Part shown: piece after piece, positions 8,453 to 17,720 of the stretch
How positions within the stretch are numbered: position 1 is the first letter of the stretch
How the letters are laid out: each line of letters begins with the position of its first letter
DNA from: Symbiobacterium thermophilum IAM 14863
GTDB lineage: Bacteria; Bacillota; Sulfobacillia; Symbiobacteriales; Symbiobacteriaceae
NCBI RefSeq assembly: GCF_000009905.1
Contig: NC_006177.1
Coordinates: 1,984,001-2,048,000 of the forward strand
DNA length: 64,000 bases
Direction: 5' to 3'
Translations under genes and position numbers: made by a program
Notes under the pieces: generated by a model
What the model was told of the DNA's origin: nothing
Seen by the model: the letters and a program-made list of their open reading frames with translations, nothing else
Database searches by the model: none

Positions 8453-9313
8453 CTACCGGCCGGTCTGCATTCTGGCCGCCTTGACCGTGTTCGCCATCAG
8501 CATGGCGATCGTCATTGGCCCCACGCCCCCCGGCACCGGCGTGATGAGGCCGGCGACCTCCTGGACGCTGTCGAAGTCGACGTCGCCCCGGATGCGCTTC
8601 TTGAAGCCGGGAACCGGGTTGATGCCCACGTCGATCACCACGGCGCCGGGCTTGACGTGCTCCGCGGTGATCATCTGCAGCCGGCCCACAGCGGCCACCA
8701 GGATGTCGGCCCGGCGGCAGGTCTCCGCCAGGTCCGGCGTGCGGGAGTGGCAGATGGTCACGGTCGCGTGCCGCTGTAGCAGCAGGGCCGCCATGGGTTT
8801 GCCGACGATGTTGGACCGGCCGACCACCACCGCGTGTTTGCCCTTCGGGTCAACGCCGTAGGCGTCCAGCAACCGCATGACGCCCGCCGGCGTACAGGGC
8901 ACCAGCCCGTCCTGACCGATCCACAGCCGGCCCACATTCTCGGGATGGAAGCCGTCCACGTCCTTCCGCGGGTCGATGAGCCGGATGACGGCGTCCATGT
9001 CCAGCCCTTCCGGCAGCGGCGACTGCACGAGGATGCCGTGGATGGCGGGGTCCCGGTTGAGCTGCATGACCAGGTCCGCCAGCTCCTGCTGGGTGGTCGT
9101 CGCGGGCAGGTGGTAGAGCACCGAGTGCATGCCCAGCTCTTTGGCCGTCCGCTCCTTGTTGGCCGTGTAGACCTTGCTGGCGGGGTCGTCGCCCACCAGC
9201 ACCACCGCCAGCCCCGGCGTGAGGCCCTCCGCCTTCAGGGCGGCCACCTCCCGCGCCACCTCTTCCTGCACCTGAGCCGCGACCTGCTTGCCGTCGATCA
9301 CTCCTGCAGTCAC
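8453..9313 (-). CDS. folD: Bifunctional methylene-THF dehydrogenase/cyclohydrolase
   Basis: Interconverts 5,10-methylene-, methenyl- and 10-formyl-THF using NADP+. 286 residues from a GTG chosen because GGAGG lies 8 nt upstream; a longer reading would run into the neighbouring gene. Signature elements: [19 protein letters not shown] (catalytic Lys), [46 protein letters not shown], and VIDVGIN. It is part of the folD-xseA-xseB-ispA cluster. Confidence 0.95.
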
Positions 9314-9341
9314 GCGATCGCCTCCGTTTCCTCGTCGTCTT

Positions 9342-10313
9342 CTATGACGACACGCCGTGGCACGCCCGTGCGAGCAGGGCCGTGCCGACTGCGTTGTCCG
9401 TGCTGAACCGCGGCTGGGCAAAGGCGAGGCGCGCCCCGACGGCGGGGTGCTCCAGCCGGTGGCGCAGGCGTGCCCGTACGATCTGATTGGCCGCCACGCC
9501 GCCGACGATGAGGACCTCCCGGAGCCCGGTCTCCTCCATCGCGTGCAGCAGCCACTTCTCCACCGTCCGGGCCACCGTGTGCAACACGGCCAGGGCCAGG
9601 TCGGCGGGCGCGGCCTGTCCCACCAGCCGCTGTGCCGCGCTCTCCGGCCCCGAGAACGATACGGTGTACCCCCGCACCGCGGAGGGCAGCCGCACGCGCC
9701 CCGGCTCGCCGGACGCGGCTAGCCGCTCCAGATGCGGTCCGGCCGGGAAGGGCAGCCCCAGGGCCACCCCGACCCGGTCGACGAACTGGCCGGCGTGCAG
9801 GTCCTGGGTGCCGCCCAGCAGCTCCTCGCCGAAGCCGCCGGGCCGCCGGGTCACCCGAATGAGCTCGGTGGTCCCTCCCGACAGGTGCACCGCCAGGAAC
9901 CGGTCACCCCGGGGCGGCGTGTCCGCCGACCAGAGGCCGGCCTGAATGTGCATCTCCTGGTGGGTGGTCGGGTAGAAGGGCACGCCCAGGGCCGACGCGA
10001 GCGCGCGGCCAAACCCCTCCCCGACCCGGAAGGGCGGGAGGTATGATCCCTCCACCGGCCGGGGCTTCACCGAGGCGGCCACCGCCGCCACCGACCGGCC
10101 GTGTCTGCGCAGCACCGGCTCCGCCAGGTCGGGCAGGGCGTTCAGGTGCGCCCACACGGCCTCGTTGGGCGCCACACCCCGTTCGCCTTCCGCCACGGAG
10201 ATCAGGCGGCGCTGATCCTCCAGCAGCCGCCCGTCCTCGTCCACCAGCGCCACGGAACAGGTGTAGTAGCTGGTATCAATCCCGAGAAACAGCCTCGTCT
10301 GCACCGGCAGCAC
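9342..10313 (-). CDS. TsaD/Kae1-like protein (paralogue of the t6A enzyme)
   Basis: 323 residues in the ASKHA fold shared with Tsa[17 protein letters not shown] near the start and [43 protein letters not shown] and [18 protein letters not shown] resemble TsaD. The canonical metal-binding HxxxH segment of TsaD is represented by [11 protein letters not shown] (HQEMH). Firmicutes often carry such a second TsaD-like protein beside nusB/folD; its substrate is not established. The GTG start overlaps nusB by 38 nt, so coupling is likely; a second in-frame GTG three codons later is also possible. Confidence 0.75.
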   Translation of the reverse strand: MLPVQTRLFLGIDTSYYTCSVALVDEDGRLLEDQRRLISVAEGERGVAPNEAVWAHLNALPDLAEPVLRRHGRSVAAVAASVKPRPVEGSYLPPFRVGEGFGRALASALGVPFYPTTHQEMHIQAGLWSADTPPRGDRFLAVHLSGGTTELIRVTRRPGGFGEELLGGTQDLHAGQFVDRVGVALGLPFPAGPHLERLAASGEPGRVRLPSAVRGYTVSFSGPESAAQRLVGQAAPADLALAVLHTVARTVEKWLLHAMEETGLREVLIVGGVAANQIVRARLRHRLEHPAVGARLAFAQPRFSTDNAVGTALLARACHGVSS

Positions 10314-10737
10314 CCTTCATTCCGCGAATGACCGAACCGAGAATTCCGTTGACGAAGCGCGACGAATCCGCGGTGGAGAAGGTCTTGGCGAGCTCCACCG
10401 CCTCGGCGACGGCCACGCTGTCGGGCACGTCCTCGCTGTGTACGATCTCATAGACCGCCATCCGGAGAATCGCCCGGTCCACGGCGGCCATGCGCTCCAC
10501 CCGCCAGCCGCGCGCGTACTGGGCAATCAGCCGGTCGCTCTCCTCCCGGTGCTGCCAGGCGCCCCGGACCAGCCGGCGCGCGAACTCGGCCGACTCCTCC
10601 TCCAGCCGGTCAGGCGCCCAGTCCGGCTCCGTCTCCCGGGTGAGCGCCTGGGCGACCGCAGTGTCGGGGTCGGTCCCGGCAATATCCATCTGAAACAGCG
10701 CCTGAAGGGCCAGTTCCCTCGCCTTTCTCCTGCTCAC
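10276..10737 (-). CDS. nusB: Transcription antitermination factor NusB
   Basis: 153 residues. The N-terminal SRRKARELALQALFQMD and the later RVERMAAVDRAILRMAVYEI and VPDSVAVAEAVELAKTFSTADSSRFVNGILGSV are diagnostic. NusB binds boxA RNA with NusE (S10) in antitermination of rRNA operons. The position between the asp23 group and folD is typical of Firmicutes. Confidence 0.95.
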   Translation of the reverse strand: MSRRKARELALQALFQMDIAGTDPDTAVAQALTRETEPDWAPDRLEEESAEFARRLVRGAWQHREESDRLIAQYARGWRVERMAAVDRAILRMAVYEIVHSEDVPDSVAVAEAVELAKTFSTADSSRFVNGILGSVIRGMKGAAGADEAVSRD

Positions 10738-10758
10738 CTTCCGTCTCCTCCTGCATGG

Positions 10759-10983
10759 TCATCGCCGACGCGGCGGCAGCAGACGCTCGAAGATCTGCAC
10801 CAGCGATTCCGGCCCCTCGTCCATGCGCTTGCCTATCCAGTAACCTATCCCGGTGCAGAACAGAATAAACAGCGCCCACCAACCGAACCAGACCACCAGC
10901 AGGGCGAAGAGGAAGCCACCCAGTCCGCCGATGATCTTGTAGCGATGTTCTGCCGCGACTTCTTTGAGCCATTCCCACTTCAC
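10759..10983 (-). CDS. DUF2273 small membrane protein
   Basis: 74 residues from a GTG. The ATG five codons earlier contains the likely Shine-Dalgarno itself (ATGGAGG), so the later GTG is favoured. The sequence has a hydrophobic hairpin, IIGGLGGFLFALLVVWFGWWALFILFCTGIGYWIG, typical of DUF2273 proteins that sit with AmaP and Asp23. Probably part of the envelope-stress Asp23 complex at the membrane. Confidence 0.75.
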   Translation of the reverse strand: MKWEWLKEVAAEHRYKIIGGLGGFLFALLVVWFGWWALFILFCTGIGYWIGKRMDEGPESLVQIFERLLPPRRR

Positions 10984-10998
10984 CGGATGGCCCTCCAA

Positions 10999-11550
10999 TC
11001 AATCCAGGCGGCGGGTGCGGCTGTCGGTGGCGATGTTCTCAATGTCAATGCGCACCTCGGCCATCTCGACGCCGACCACGCGCCTCACATACTGCCGTAC
11101 GGCGGACTGAATCTCCTCGGATACCTCCGGAATGGACACCTCAGGCGAGACCGTGCCGGTCAGGTGGGCGTGCAGGCCGTCCTCGGCGTGGGTGATGACG
11201 GCCTTCATGTCGCGCACGCCCTTCACGGAGCGCGCGGTCTTCTTGACCAGCGACTCCACGGCCCCCAGGGAGATGTGCACCTCGCCCATGGAGGTCTCGT
11301 AGATCACGGGCCGGCCGCCGCCCTGGCTGGAGAAGGCGAAGACGATCAGCCGGACGGAGACGACGAAGAACGCACTGCCGACCAGCCCCAGAACTACCCG
11401 GCCGCGGCCGGTCAGGAGCAGGTCCTGCAGCCAGATGTGCACGGGAATCCATTCGGGGGCGATCGCCAGCAGGACCATCAATCCCGAGATGATCGCCAGC
11501 GAGAACGTATAGATGGAAAGCACAACCCGGTCGATGATGCCCACGGGCAA
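10999..11550 (-). CDS. amaP: Asp23 membrane anchor AmaP
   Basis: 183 residues. Two N-terminal transmembrane helices (about 9-30 and 51-72) are followed by a cytoplasmic Asp23-like domain (YETSMGEVHISLGAVESLVKKTA to VEMAEVRIDIENI). In Staphylococcus AmaP anchors Asp23 to the membrane. Start is TTG; an in-frame GTG two codons later is an alternative. It lies between the DUF2273 gene and the Asp23 gene, in one operon. Confidence 0.85.
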   Translation of the reverse strand: MPVGIIDRVVLSIYTFSLAIISGLMVLLAIAPEWIPVHIWLQDLLLTGRGRVVLGLVGSAFFVVSVRLIVFAFSSQGGGRPVIYETSMGEVHISLGAVESLVKKTARSVKGVRDMKAVITHAEDGLHAHLTGTVSPEVSIPEVSEEIQSAVRQYVRRVVGVEMAEVRIDIENIATDSRTRRLD

Positions 11551-11557
11551 GCACCCC

Positions 11558-11968
11558 TTACCGAACGCGATAGTCGTCCTCGGGTTCCTTGAAGGACACG
11601 CCCTGGACGTGGATGTTGATCTCTACGCACTCCAGCCCCGTCATGGACTCCACCGCCCGCTTGACGGCCTCCTGCACCTTCGTCGCCACCTCGGGGATGC
11701 GCACGCCGAACTCCACGACGATGTAGAGGTCGATGGCGACCTCCTTCTCGCCGATCTGGACCTTCACGCCCTTGGAAGGGTTCTTCTTGCCGGTCATGCG
11801 CTCGCCGACCTCGGCGGCCAGGCCCCCGCTCATGCCGGCCACTCCGTCCACCTCGAGCGCGGCAATGCCGGCGATGACGCCCACGACGTCGTCCGCGATG
11901 CGGATCGAGGACTCGACCTGCGGCTCGCCTTCCTTCCCTTCCTTCATCGGCTCCTTGTCCGGCGACAT
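11558..11968 (-). CDS. asp23: Asp23/Gls24 family envelope stress protein
   Basis: 136 residues from the ATG preceded by GAGGTG; the open frame extends upstream without a ribosome binding site. Signature IRIADDVVGVIAGIAALEVDGVAGM and VAIDLYIVVEFGVRIPEVATKVQEAVKRAVESMTGL. The protein is abundant and cytoplasmic, tethered to the membrane by AmaP, and linked to cell-envelope stress. A TATACT hexamer at 12003-11998 may be the -10 of its promoter. Confidence 0.9.
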   Translation of the reverse strand: MSPDKEPMKEGKEGEPQVESSIRIADDVVGVIAGIAALEVDGVAGMSGGLAAEVGERMTGKKNPSKGVKVQIGEKEVAIDLYIVVEFGVRIPEVATKVQEAVKRAVESMTGLECVEINIHVQGVSFKEPEDDYRVR

Positions 11969-12194
11969 CCACACCTCGCCTCCGCCGCACATTATGTAGT
12001 ATACCAGTCCGCTGCCATTGGAATACAGCCCCGGCGAACGGCTGGTCACCCGCATGTCTCATAGTAGCACAGTCTGCCAGCGCCTGTCACCGACATGTCG
12101 GACGGCTCCGCCCCTTGCCGCCCGTCCTTGCGCAACCTTTCCCGCTACGTCTTCGTTGTATTTCGCGAAGGACGAAGGCAAGGAAGGTGGGCGT

Positions 12195-13094
12195 ATGGGG
12201 CCGTTTCTTTCCCACCTGGCAAAGGTGTTTCTCCTGGTGGCGCTTCTGGCACAGGCCGGGGCGGTCGCACCGGCGCCGGCCGCAGCGGGTCCGGAACCCT
12301 CCGCGCCGGAGGTCCGCGTCGTTCCTCCGCCGTCCGCACCGAAAGATGCCCCCGCCGACCCGTCCGCGGCGGTCGCACCCGGCGGGCAGGACGGCAGTGC
12401 CCCGGCGGACGCCGAGGCGAAGCCCGCCGGCGGTCCCGGCGAGGAGCCGGCAGGCCAGCCGCCCGCACCGGCCGGGCCCGTCTCCCCGGACCCGCTGATC
12501 CGCCTGCCCACCGAGGCGAAAGAGGTGGTGCTGACCATCGACGACGGCCCCGGCCCGCTCACCGAACGGTTCCTCGCCGTGCTCGAGGCCGAGGAGGTCC
12601 CGGCCGTATTCTTCTGGCTCAGCGGCAGCCGGAGCCTCCCCCTCGCGGCCGAGGTCGTGCGGCAGGGGCACCAGATCGGCACGCACACCGTCTCCCACCC
12701 CCGCCTTCTCCAGCTGCAGCCCGGGGAAGCCGCGGCCCAGATCACCGAGTCCCAGGCCGCGCTGGAAGCGGCGGCGGGCGTGCCGGTGCGCTTCTTCCGC
12801 CCGCCGTACGGCGAGCACGACCGGCAGATCCGGGAGATCGCCGCGGCCCGTGGGATGTCCACGGTCCTCTGGACCGTCGACTCCCGCGACTGGGCGCTGG
12901 CCGACGACCCCGAGCAGATCGTCGCCAACGTCCTGCAGCAGGTGAAGCCCGGGGCGCTCATCCTGATCCACGAACGCGCCCAGACCCTGGCCGTGCTCCC
13001 CGACCTGATCCGGGCGCTGCGGGAGGCAGGCTACACGTTCATCCCGCTCCCGGAGCCGGACCCTCTCCCCCGGGCCGTCGCGTCCGACGGATGA
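12195..13094 (+). CDS. Secreted polysaccharide deacetylase (NodB family)
   Basis: 299 residues from an ATG behind AAGGAAGGTGG. Signal peptide at about 1-30 (VFLLVALLAQAGAVAPAPAAA), then a Pro/Ala-rich linker to about residue 100, then the NodB domain: TIDDGP at 114-119 (catalytic Asp plus metal Asp; usual form TFDDGP), HTVSHP (metal His pair), RPPYGEHD, and LIHE near the end. Such enzymes N-deacetylate peptidoglycan or chitin-like sugars and often act on the spore cortex. The 3' end overlaps the convergent gene at 13031 by 64 nt. Confidence 0.88.
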   Translation: MGPFLSHLAKVFLLVALLAQAGAVAPAPAAAGPEPSAPEVRVVPPPSAPKDAPADPSAAVAPGGQDGSAPADAEAKPAGGPGEEPAGQPPAPAGPVSPDPLIRLPTEAKEVVLTIDDGPGPLTERFLAVLEAEEVPAVFFWLSGSRSLPLAAEVVRQGHQIGTHTVSHPRLLQLQPGEAAAQITESQAALEAAAGVPVRFFRPPYGEHDRQIREIAAARGMSTVLWTVDSRDWALADDPEQIVANVLQQVKPGALILIHERAQTLAVLPDLIRALREAGYTFIPLPEPDPLPRAVASDG

Positions 13095-13900
13095 GGCGCC
13101 GCCCCCCCTCCGCCCGCCGCGTCCGGCTCCGGCTCCAGTGCCCGGAACGTCAGGGTGCGCAGGGCCATGGGGTAGGTGGCGCCGATCCGCCGGCAGAGCG
13201 GCAGCACCAGCCCCTCGAACGCCTCGCCCAGCCGGCGGGCGGCCCGGCGCTGCGCCGGGCACTCCAGCGGGCTGCTCAGGAACTCCCGCACCGGCTCCAG
13301 AGCGCGCGCCATCCCGGGGACCTCGTCTGCGCCCTCCCAGCCCCGGCCGCTGGGCCCGGGCTGAAGCGCAAGCCGGTACAGATCGATCATGCGGCCGCCG
13401 CAGGCGAAGAGCCAGTGGTGCGCGGTGAGGGCCCGCCCGGCCCGGATCGCCCGGGCGGCCCGGTACAGGTCGCGCCAGAAGGCCGCCGCCACCGCGGCCA
13501 CGTCCGTCTGCGCCTGGCCGGCGGCCCCGCCGGGCGAGGGCGATGCGCCTTCCTGCGCGCCTTCCCGGACCCGGGACGGCGCCCGGCGGTCGAACACGCC
13601 CTGAAGCCCCTCCTCCGCGAAATCGGCCGACGGGCCGTGGAAGCAGAGACGCCACTCCGTGCCGTCCGGGGTGATCAGGGTCCAGCCGTGGGACTCCGGT
13701 CCGCTGTAAACCAGCTCCGCCAGCGAGGCCGCCCAGGCGTCCGCCGCCTGCGCGAAGGAGCCCTCCACCGCCAGGTGGAGGGTGATTTCCTGCACCTCGC
13801 CGGTGCGGGGCGCGGTCAGGCCGCGGTCCACGTAGACGGCCAGCACGCGGGGCTCCTGGCGGAGCCGGTCCACAAGCTGTTGCAGAAACGAAGGGCTCAT
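13031..13900 (-). CDS. Hypothetical protein, weakly nucleotidyltransferase-like
   Basis: 289 residues; ATG with GGGAGG 7 nt upstream. The N-terminal 100 residues (VDRLRQEPRVLAVYVDRG, then VYSGPESHGWTLITPDGTEWRLCFHG) and the helical middle (FWRDLYRAARAIRAGRALTAHHWLFACGGRMIDLYRLAL) resemble the overall plan of nucleotidyltransferases with a substrate-binding helical domain, but the GSxxRG and DxD motifs are not seen. The C-terminal tail is Gly/Ser-rich and runs antiparallel through the deacetylase 3' end. Function unknown. Confidence 0.65.
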   Translation of the reverse strand: MSPSFLQQLVDRLRQEPRVLAVYVDRGLTAPRTGEVQEITLHLAVEGSFAQAADAWAASLAELVYSGPESHGWTLITPDGTEWRLCFHGPSADFAEEGLQGVFDRRAPSRVREGAQEGASPSPGGAAGQAQTDVAAVAAAFWRDLYRAARAIRAGRALTAHHWLFACGGRMIDLYRLALQPGPSGRGWEGADEVPGMARALEPVREFLSSPLECPAQRRAARRLGEAFEGLVLPLCRRIGATYPMALRTLTFRALEPEPDAAGGGGAAPHPSDATARGRGSGSGSGMNV

Positions 13901-14007
13901 ACGTTTCCTCCCGTGCGCGCGGGGCGGCGCCGCATCCCGGCGGCGGTGCCCCTCACCATTCGCACCTATTCTAGAACGAAACCCGGACCGCGGCCAATGG
14001 GCATCCG

Positions 14008-14610
14008 TCAGTCGTCCCGGGCCATCACCGTGATCGCCGTGGCCCGCACCCCCGTGGTGCGGCTCACGGTGTCGATGATCTGCGCCACCTGCTGCTGCGA
14101 GAGGCTGCGGGCCTTCACCACCACCTGCGCCGACCCGTCGGTCAGGTGCACGATCACGTCGGTGAAGCCCCGGGCCCTCACCAGCGCCTCGGCCTGGCTC
14201 TCCAGGGCGGCCCGGCGGCCCAGTTCCAGGTACTGCGCGGCGGCCTCCTGCCGCACCTCCGCCGAGGCGCCCTCCGCAACCATCACCTCGCGCAGCCGGT
14301 CGCCCAGCGCGCCCCGGGTCCGCTCCCGCTCGATCCGGTATTCGGCGAAGTAATCCGTCCCCTCGGCCCCCTCCGCCAGGACCTCCTCGTCCGGCCGGAC
14401 CAGGGCTTCCTCGGCCTCCTCCGGCTCCGGGCCGACCACCGGCGCCGGGCCGTCCGCCAACACCGGCCCGCGGGAAGGGGCCTGGGCGGCGCGCCACTCG
14501 CCGAACCGGCTCACCACGTACCACACCAGGGACGCGACCACCAGCACGTACAGTGCGAACCTGAGCAGGTCCGAACCCCGCTTGACCACGAACACCGCGC
14601 TACCTCCCAT
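14008..14610 (-). CDS. spoIIIAH: Stage III sporulation protein AH
   Basis: 200 residues. Single N-terminal transmembrane segment (about 16-35), an acidic linker, and a C-terminal YscJ/FliF-like ring-building domain (about 85-195: EAAAQYLELGRRAALESQAEALVRARGFTDVIVHLTDGSAQVVV). SpoIIIAH in the mother-cell membrane pairs with forespore SpoIIQ to form the feeding-tube channel. Start overlaps spoIIIAG by 11 nt. Confidence 0.93.
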   Translation of the reverse strand: MGGSAVFVVKRGSDLLRFALYVLVVASLVWYVVSRFGEWRAAQAPSRGPVLADGPAPVVGPEPEEAEEALVRPDEEVLAEGAEGTDYFAEYRIERERTRGALGDRLREVMVAEGASAEVRQEAAAQYLELGRRAALESQAEALVRARGFTDVIVHLTDGSAQVVVKARSLSQQQVAQIIDTVSRTTGVRATAITVMARDD

Positions 14611-15232
14611 CTGCGGGCACCACCTGAATCCGGTTGGCGGGAACGTTGAGGGCCACCATGGCCGCGTCCAGGAGCCGCGCCCGGATGCGCACGTCCCGGG
14701 CGCCCTCGGCCACGATCAGCACCCCGGCGATCTCCGGCGCGCTGGTCTGGGCGATCACGGGCTGCTCGGAAGAACCGCTCCGGGTGAACACGTGATCCTC
14801 CCGGGTGTTGATGGATTCGATCCGGCGGGTGGAGCTGTCCGCCGCCTCCTCCGTGGTGGTGGACTGGTCCACCGTGGTGTTCTTCACCACCTGGATCGCC
14901 GGCCCGGCCGCCAGGGTGACCATGACCCTCACCCGGCCCGCCCCCTCGATCTGCCCCAGCATCTCCTCCAACTCCGCGGCCTTCTGCCGCTCCAGGCGGG
15001 TCAGCTCATCCTCGGCGCCCACCGGCCCCACCAGCGAGGCCCCGGGGGCGGGATCCAGGGGCGGGCTGTCCGCGTCGATCCCGAACAGCTCGTCCGACTG
15101 GAGCATCAGGATGCCGATGAACAGCAGCACCGCGATCAAGGGCACCAGCTTCGCCTGCTCCTTCGAGAGCCCGAGCCCCAGCCAGCTCCACGGGCTGCCG
15201 GGGCCGTTCCCCGGCGCCTTCCGCTCACCCAT
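14600..15232 (-). CDS. spoIIIAG: Stage III sporulation protein AG
   Basis: 210 residues. One transmembrane helix near residues 27-45 (LVPLIAVLLFIGILML), then a ring-building domain with LEEMLGQIEGAGRVRVMVTL, TRRIESINTREDH and PEIAGVLIVAEGARDVRIRARLLDAAMVALNVPANRIQV. It forms the large mother-cell ring of the SpoIIIA-SpoIIQ channel. Confidence 0.93.
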   Translation of the reverse strand: MGERKAPGNGPGSPWSWLGLGLSKEQAKLVPLIAVLLFIGILMLQSDELFGIDADSPPLDPAPGASLVGPVGAEDELTRLERQKAAELEEMLGQIEGAGRVRVMVTLAAGPAIQVVKNTTVDQSTTTEEAADSSTRRIESINTREDHVFTRSGSSEQPVIAQTSAPEIAGVLIVAEGARDVRIRARLLDAAMVALNVPANRIQVVPADGR

Positions 15233-15236
15233 GCCA

Positions 15237-15887
15237 CTACCTCCCCGCCGCGTCCACGCTCTCGATCCAAACGGTCACCTGGCTTGCGTCGGTCAGACCC
15301 AGCTGTTCGGCCACCTGCCGCCGAACCGTTTCCGCCAGGGGCGTCTCCGCGGGCGTCGGCGCCCGTGCCCGGGTGCCCGCCCCGCCTCCGGCCGCCTGCT
15401 CCTCCCCGCCGATCCGGACCGGCGCCACGGGGCGCACCTGGCCGAAGCGGGAACCGAGCACCACGGTCACCGTCACCCGCTCGAGGCTCACGGTCTCCAG
15501 CCGGGGCCCACCGGCCAGCTCCACCGCCGCGGCCGCCTCGGCCACCCCCTCCACCGAACGGGCCGCCTCCTCGGCCGCGCGCCGGATCCGGTCCTGCAGC
15601 TCCTCCAGCAGCAAGGCTTGCGTGCGCGCCTGGAAGCGCTCGGCCTGCCGGGCAATCTCGGACACGCTGGGCAACGAGGTCGTGGGCTCCAACCAGGGCT
15701 CCGGGTCGACGGCGACCTGTCCGCCCAAGAGGCCCAGGATCGGCCGCACGATTCCCAGCATGATCACCAGCCCCATGGCCAGCCGTACGAAGCGCTTCAT
15801 CCCGCCCATGGGCAGGAGCATCTCCAGAAGCGAGGCCAGCACCACCAGCACCACCAGGCCCCGCACCCACTCCGTCAGCGCGGCCAT
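15237..15887 (-). CDS. spoIIIAF: Stage III sporulation protein AF
   Basis: 216 residues. Two N-terminal transmembrane helices (about 8-27 and 32-55), with the recognisable start LTEWVRGLVVLVVLASLLEMLLPMGGMKRFVRLAMGLVIML, then a soluble C-terminal domain with a ring-building fold. Lies 4 nt from spoIIIAG and spoIIIAE, in one operon. Confidence 0.92.
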   Translation of the reverse strand: MAALTEWVRGLVVLVVLASLLEMLLPMGGMKRFVRLAMGLVIMLGIVRPILGLLGGQVAVDPEPWLEPTTSLPSVSEIARQAERFQARTQALLLEELQDRIRRAAEEAARSVEGVAEAAAAVELAGGPRLETVSLERVTVTVVLGSRFGQVRPVAPVRIGGEEQAAGGGAGTRARAPTPAETPLAETVRRQVAEQLGLTDASQVTVWIESVDAAGR

Positions 15888-15891
15888 GGCC

Positions 15892-17079
15892 TCACCTCAC
15901 CATCACGGCCACGTTGGCCGAACCCACGATGACCACCACCGAGATGAAGAACATCAGGGCGACCATGCCCACCGCCGCGAAGAGCATGTACAGCGACTTG
16001 GCCATGGTGGTCAGCATCCGGGCGATCTCGCCGGCCCCGGCGGGCTGGACCAGGGCTCCGGCCACCTGGTAGACCCAGGAGATGCTCAGGATCTTCAGCA
16101 GGGGAAAGGCGACGATGAAGAAGATGGCCGTGGCCCCGAGCATGCCCAGCGCGTTCTTCAGCAGCAGCGAGGAGCCGACGATCAGGTCGGTGGCGTCCGC
16201 CAGGGTCTTGCCGATGACGGGGACGAACGACCCCGTGACAAACTTGGCCGCCTTCACCGAGAGGCCGTCGGCCACCGCCCCCGCAGCGCCCTTGACCGCC
16301 ACGGTGCCCAGGAAGACCGTCCCGGTCGCGCCCAGGGTCACCGTGGCGCCCTGGCGCAGCAGATGGGCCAGGTTGGAGAGCCGGTACTTCTCATGCAGCC
16401 CCGAGACGATGTCCAGCACCGCCGCCAGGAAGGCCAGGGGAAAGACCACGTTCACCATGACGGTGCTCGTCACGTTGAGCATGGTCACCATCAGCGGCTG
16501 GAAGATCGCCGCCGTGGCGGCCCCGCCCAGGGCGATGAGCACGGTGAGCAGGGTCGGGAGCACGGCCAGCATGAACGCATTCAGGCTCTCCATCACCTGG
16601 CGGGCGGCGCCGACGGCCAGGCCGAACCCGGTGATCGCCAGCCCCACCAGCACCAGGTAGATGACCCAGTAGGCGACGGAGCCGGCGGCGTCCGCGCCCA
16701 TCGCGGACTGCATCTGCCCCAGCACGGCCGCGGTGATCGCGAGCACCACCAGCTTCATGAGCAGGTCGGCGTTGGCCAGCACCTCGCGGACCAGGTACCG
16801 GAGCAGCCCCTGGAGGATGGCCCCGGCCGACAGAGACGGGGAGTCCTCGCCGCTGGACAGCCGCAGGAAGTCGCCGAGGGTGATCTGGGGCCCGTATCCT
16901 TCCCAGGTCCGGTTCACCTCGTCCAGGAAGCGTTCGATGGCGCTCGTGTCCAGCGCCGCCGCCTGCTCCCACAGCAGCCCGCCGGGCGCCGCCGGCCCCT
17001 CGGCTGACGCCGGGAGGGCCGTCAGCGCCACTGCGAGCAGGAGCAGGACCCACCACCACGTGCGCTTCACGCTCCGCAC
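15892..17079 (-). CDS. spoIIIAE: Stage III sporulation protein AE
   Basis: 395 residues. Cleavable signal peptide (WWWVLLLLAVALTALPASA, about 9-27), then a polytopic membrane region with about seven hydrophobic stretches; motifs GSFVPVIGKTLADATDLIVGSSLLLKNALG and LSNLAHLLRQGATVTLG are typical. Largest membrane component of the channel complex; required for late forespore gene expression. Confidence 0.94.
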   Translation of the reverse strand: MRSVKRTWWWVLLLLAVALTALPASAEGPAAPGGLLWEQAAALDTSAIERFLDEVNRTWEGYGPQITLGDFLRLSSGEDSPSLSAGAILQGLLRYLVREVLANADLLMKLVVLAITAAVLGQMQSAMGADAAGSVAYWVIYLVLVGLAITGFGLAVGAARQVMESLNAFMLAVLPTLLTVLIALGGAATAAIFQPLMVTMLNVTSTVMVNVVFPLAFLAAVLDIVSGLHEKYRLSNLAHLLRQGATVTLGATGTVFLGTVAVKGAAGAVADGLSVKAAKFVTGSFVPVIGKTLADATDLIVGSSLLLKNALGMLGATAIFFIVAFPLLKILSISWVYQVAGALVQPAGAGEIARMLTTMAKSLYMLFAAVGMVALMFFISVVVIVGSANVAVMVR

Positions 17080-17081
17080 CC

Positions 17082-17468
17082 CTACCCCAGCAAGTTCAGG
17101 ATGGCGTCGAGCACCCCGAGGATGATCGGCACCGCCAGCAGCATGATGATGATTTTGCCCGCCATCTCCACCTTGGTGGCGACGGCCTTCTCCCCCGCAT
17201 CCGACAGCACCTGGGCGCCGAAGTCGGTGATGTACGCGATCCCGATAATCTTCAGGACCGTGTCGATGTGCGCCTGTTCCAGCGACGCCCGGGCGGCCAG
17301 GGACTGGATCACCTCCACCACCCGGAGCACCTTGGCCATCATCAGCGCAAAGAGCATGACGCCGGCTGCGATCGAAAGCTGCATGGCCAGCTCCGGCCGG
17401 TGCTGCCGGAGCACGCTGATCAGCATGCCCGCCAGCAGGCCGAGACCGACGATCTGCACGATCTCCAC
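17082..17468 (-). CDS. spoIIIAD: Stage III sporulation protein AD
   Basis: 128 residues from GTG at 17468, preceded by GGGGGGAAGGG. The frame stays open upstream through spoIIIAC, but that part is an out-of-frame reading of its neighbour. Four hydrophobic helices; the sequence GAQVLSDAGEKAVATKVEMAGKIIIML is characteristic. Membrane component of the SpoIIIA complex. Confidence 0.93.
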   Translation of the reverse strand: MEIVQIVGLGLLAGMLISVLRQHRPELAMQLSIAAGVMLFALMMAKVLRVVEVIQSLAARASLEQAHIDTVLKIIGIAYITDFGAQVLSDAGEKAVATKVEMAGKIIIMLLAVPIILGVLDAILNLLG

Positions 17469-17506
17469 GGGCCCTTCCCCCCGTCCGCGGGCACCCGCCC
17501 TGTCCG

Positions 17507-17713
17507 TCAGTACATGCCGAAGGTGGCCTTCACCAAGTTGAAGAACCTGCCGAGCAGCGTCACCACCATCATGAGCACCACCAGCACGCCCACCAGCGTC
17601 ACCATCTGGCCCTGCTCGTCCTTGCCGGCCTGTTTCAGCACGGTGGCCATGACCGCCACGATGATGCCGACCCCGGCGATGCGGAACAAGAGCTGCACGT
17701 CCACCCGGCTCAC
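17507..17713 (-). CDS. spoIIIAC: Stage III sporulation protein AC
   Basis: 68 residues, two transmembrane helices (about 7-26 and 38-58) joined by the conserved loop KQAGKDEQGQM. Small membrane component of the channel complex. Confidence 0.94.
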   Translation of the reverse strand: MSRVDVQLLFRIAGVGIIVAVMATVLKQAGKDEQGQMVTLVGVLVVLMMVVTLLGRFFNLVKATFGMY

Positions 17714-17720
17714 CCTCCAC

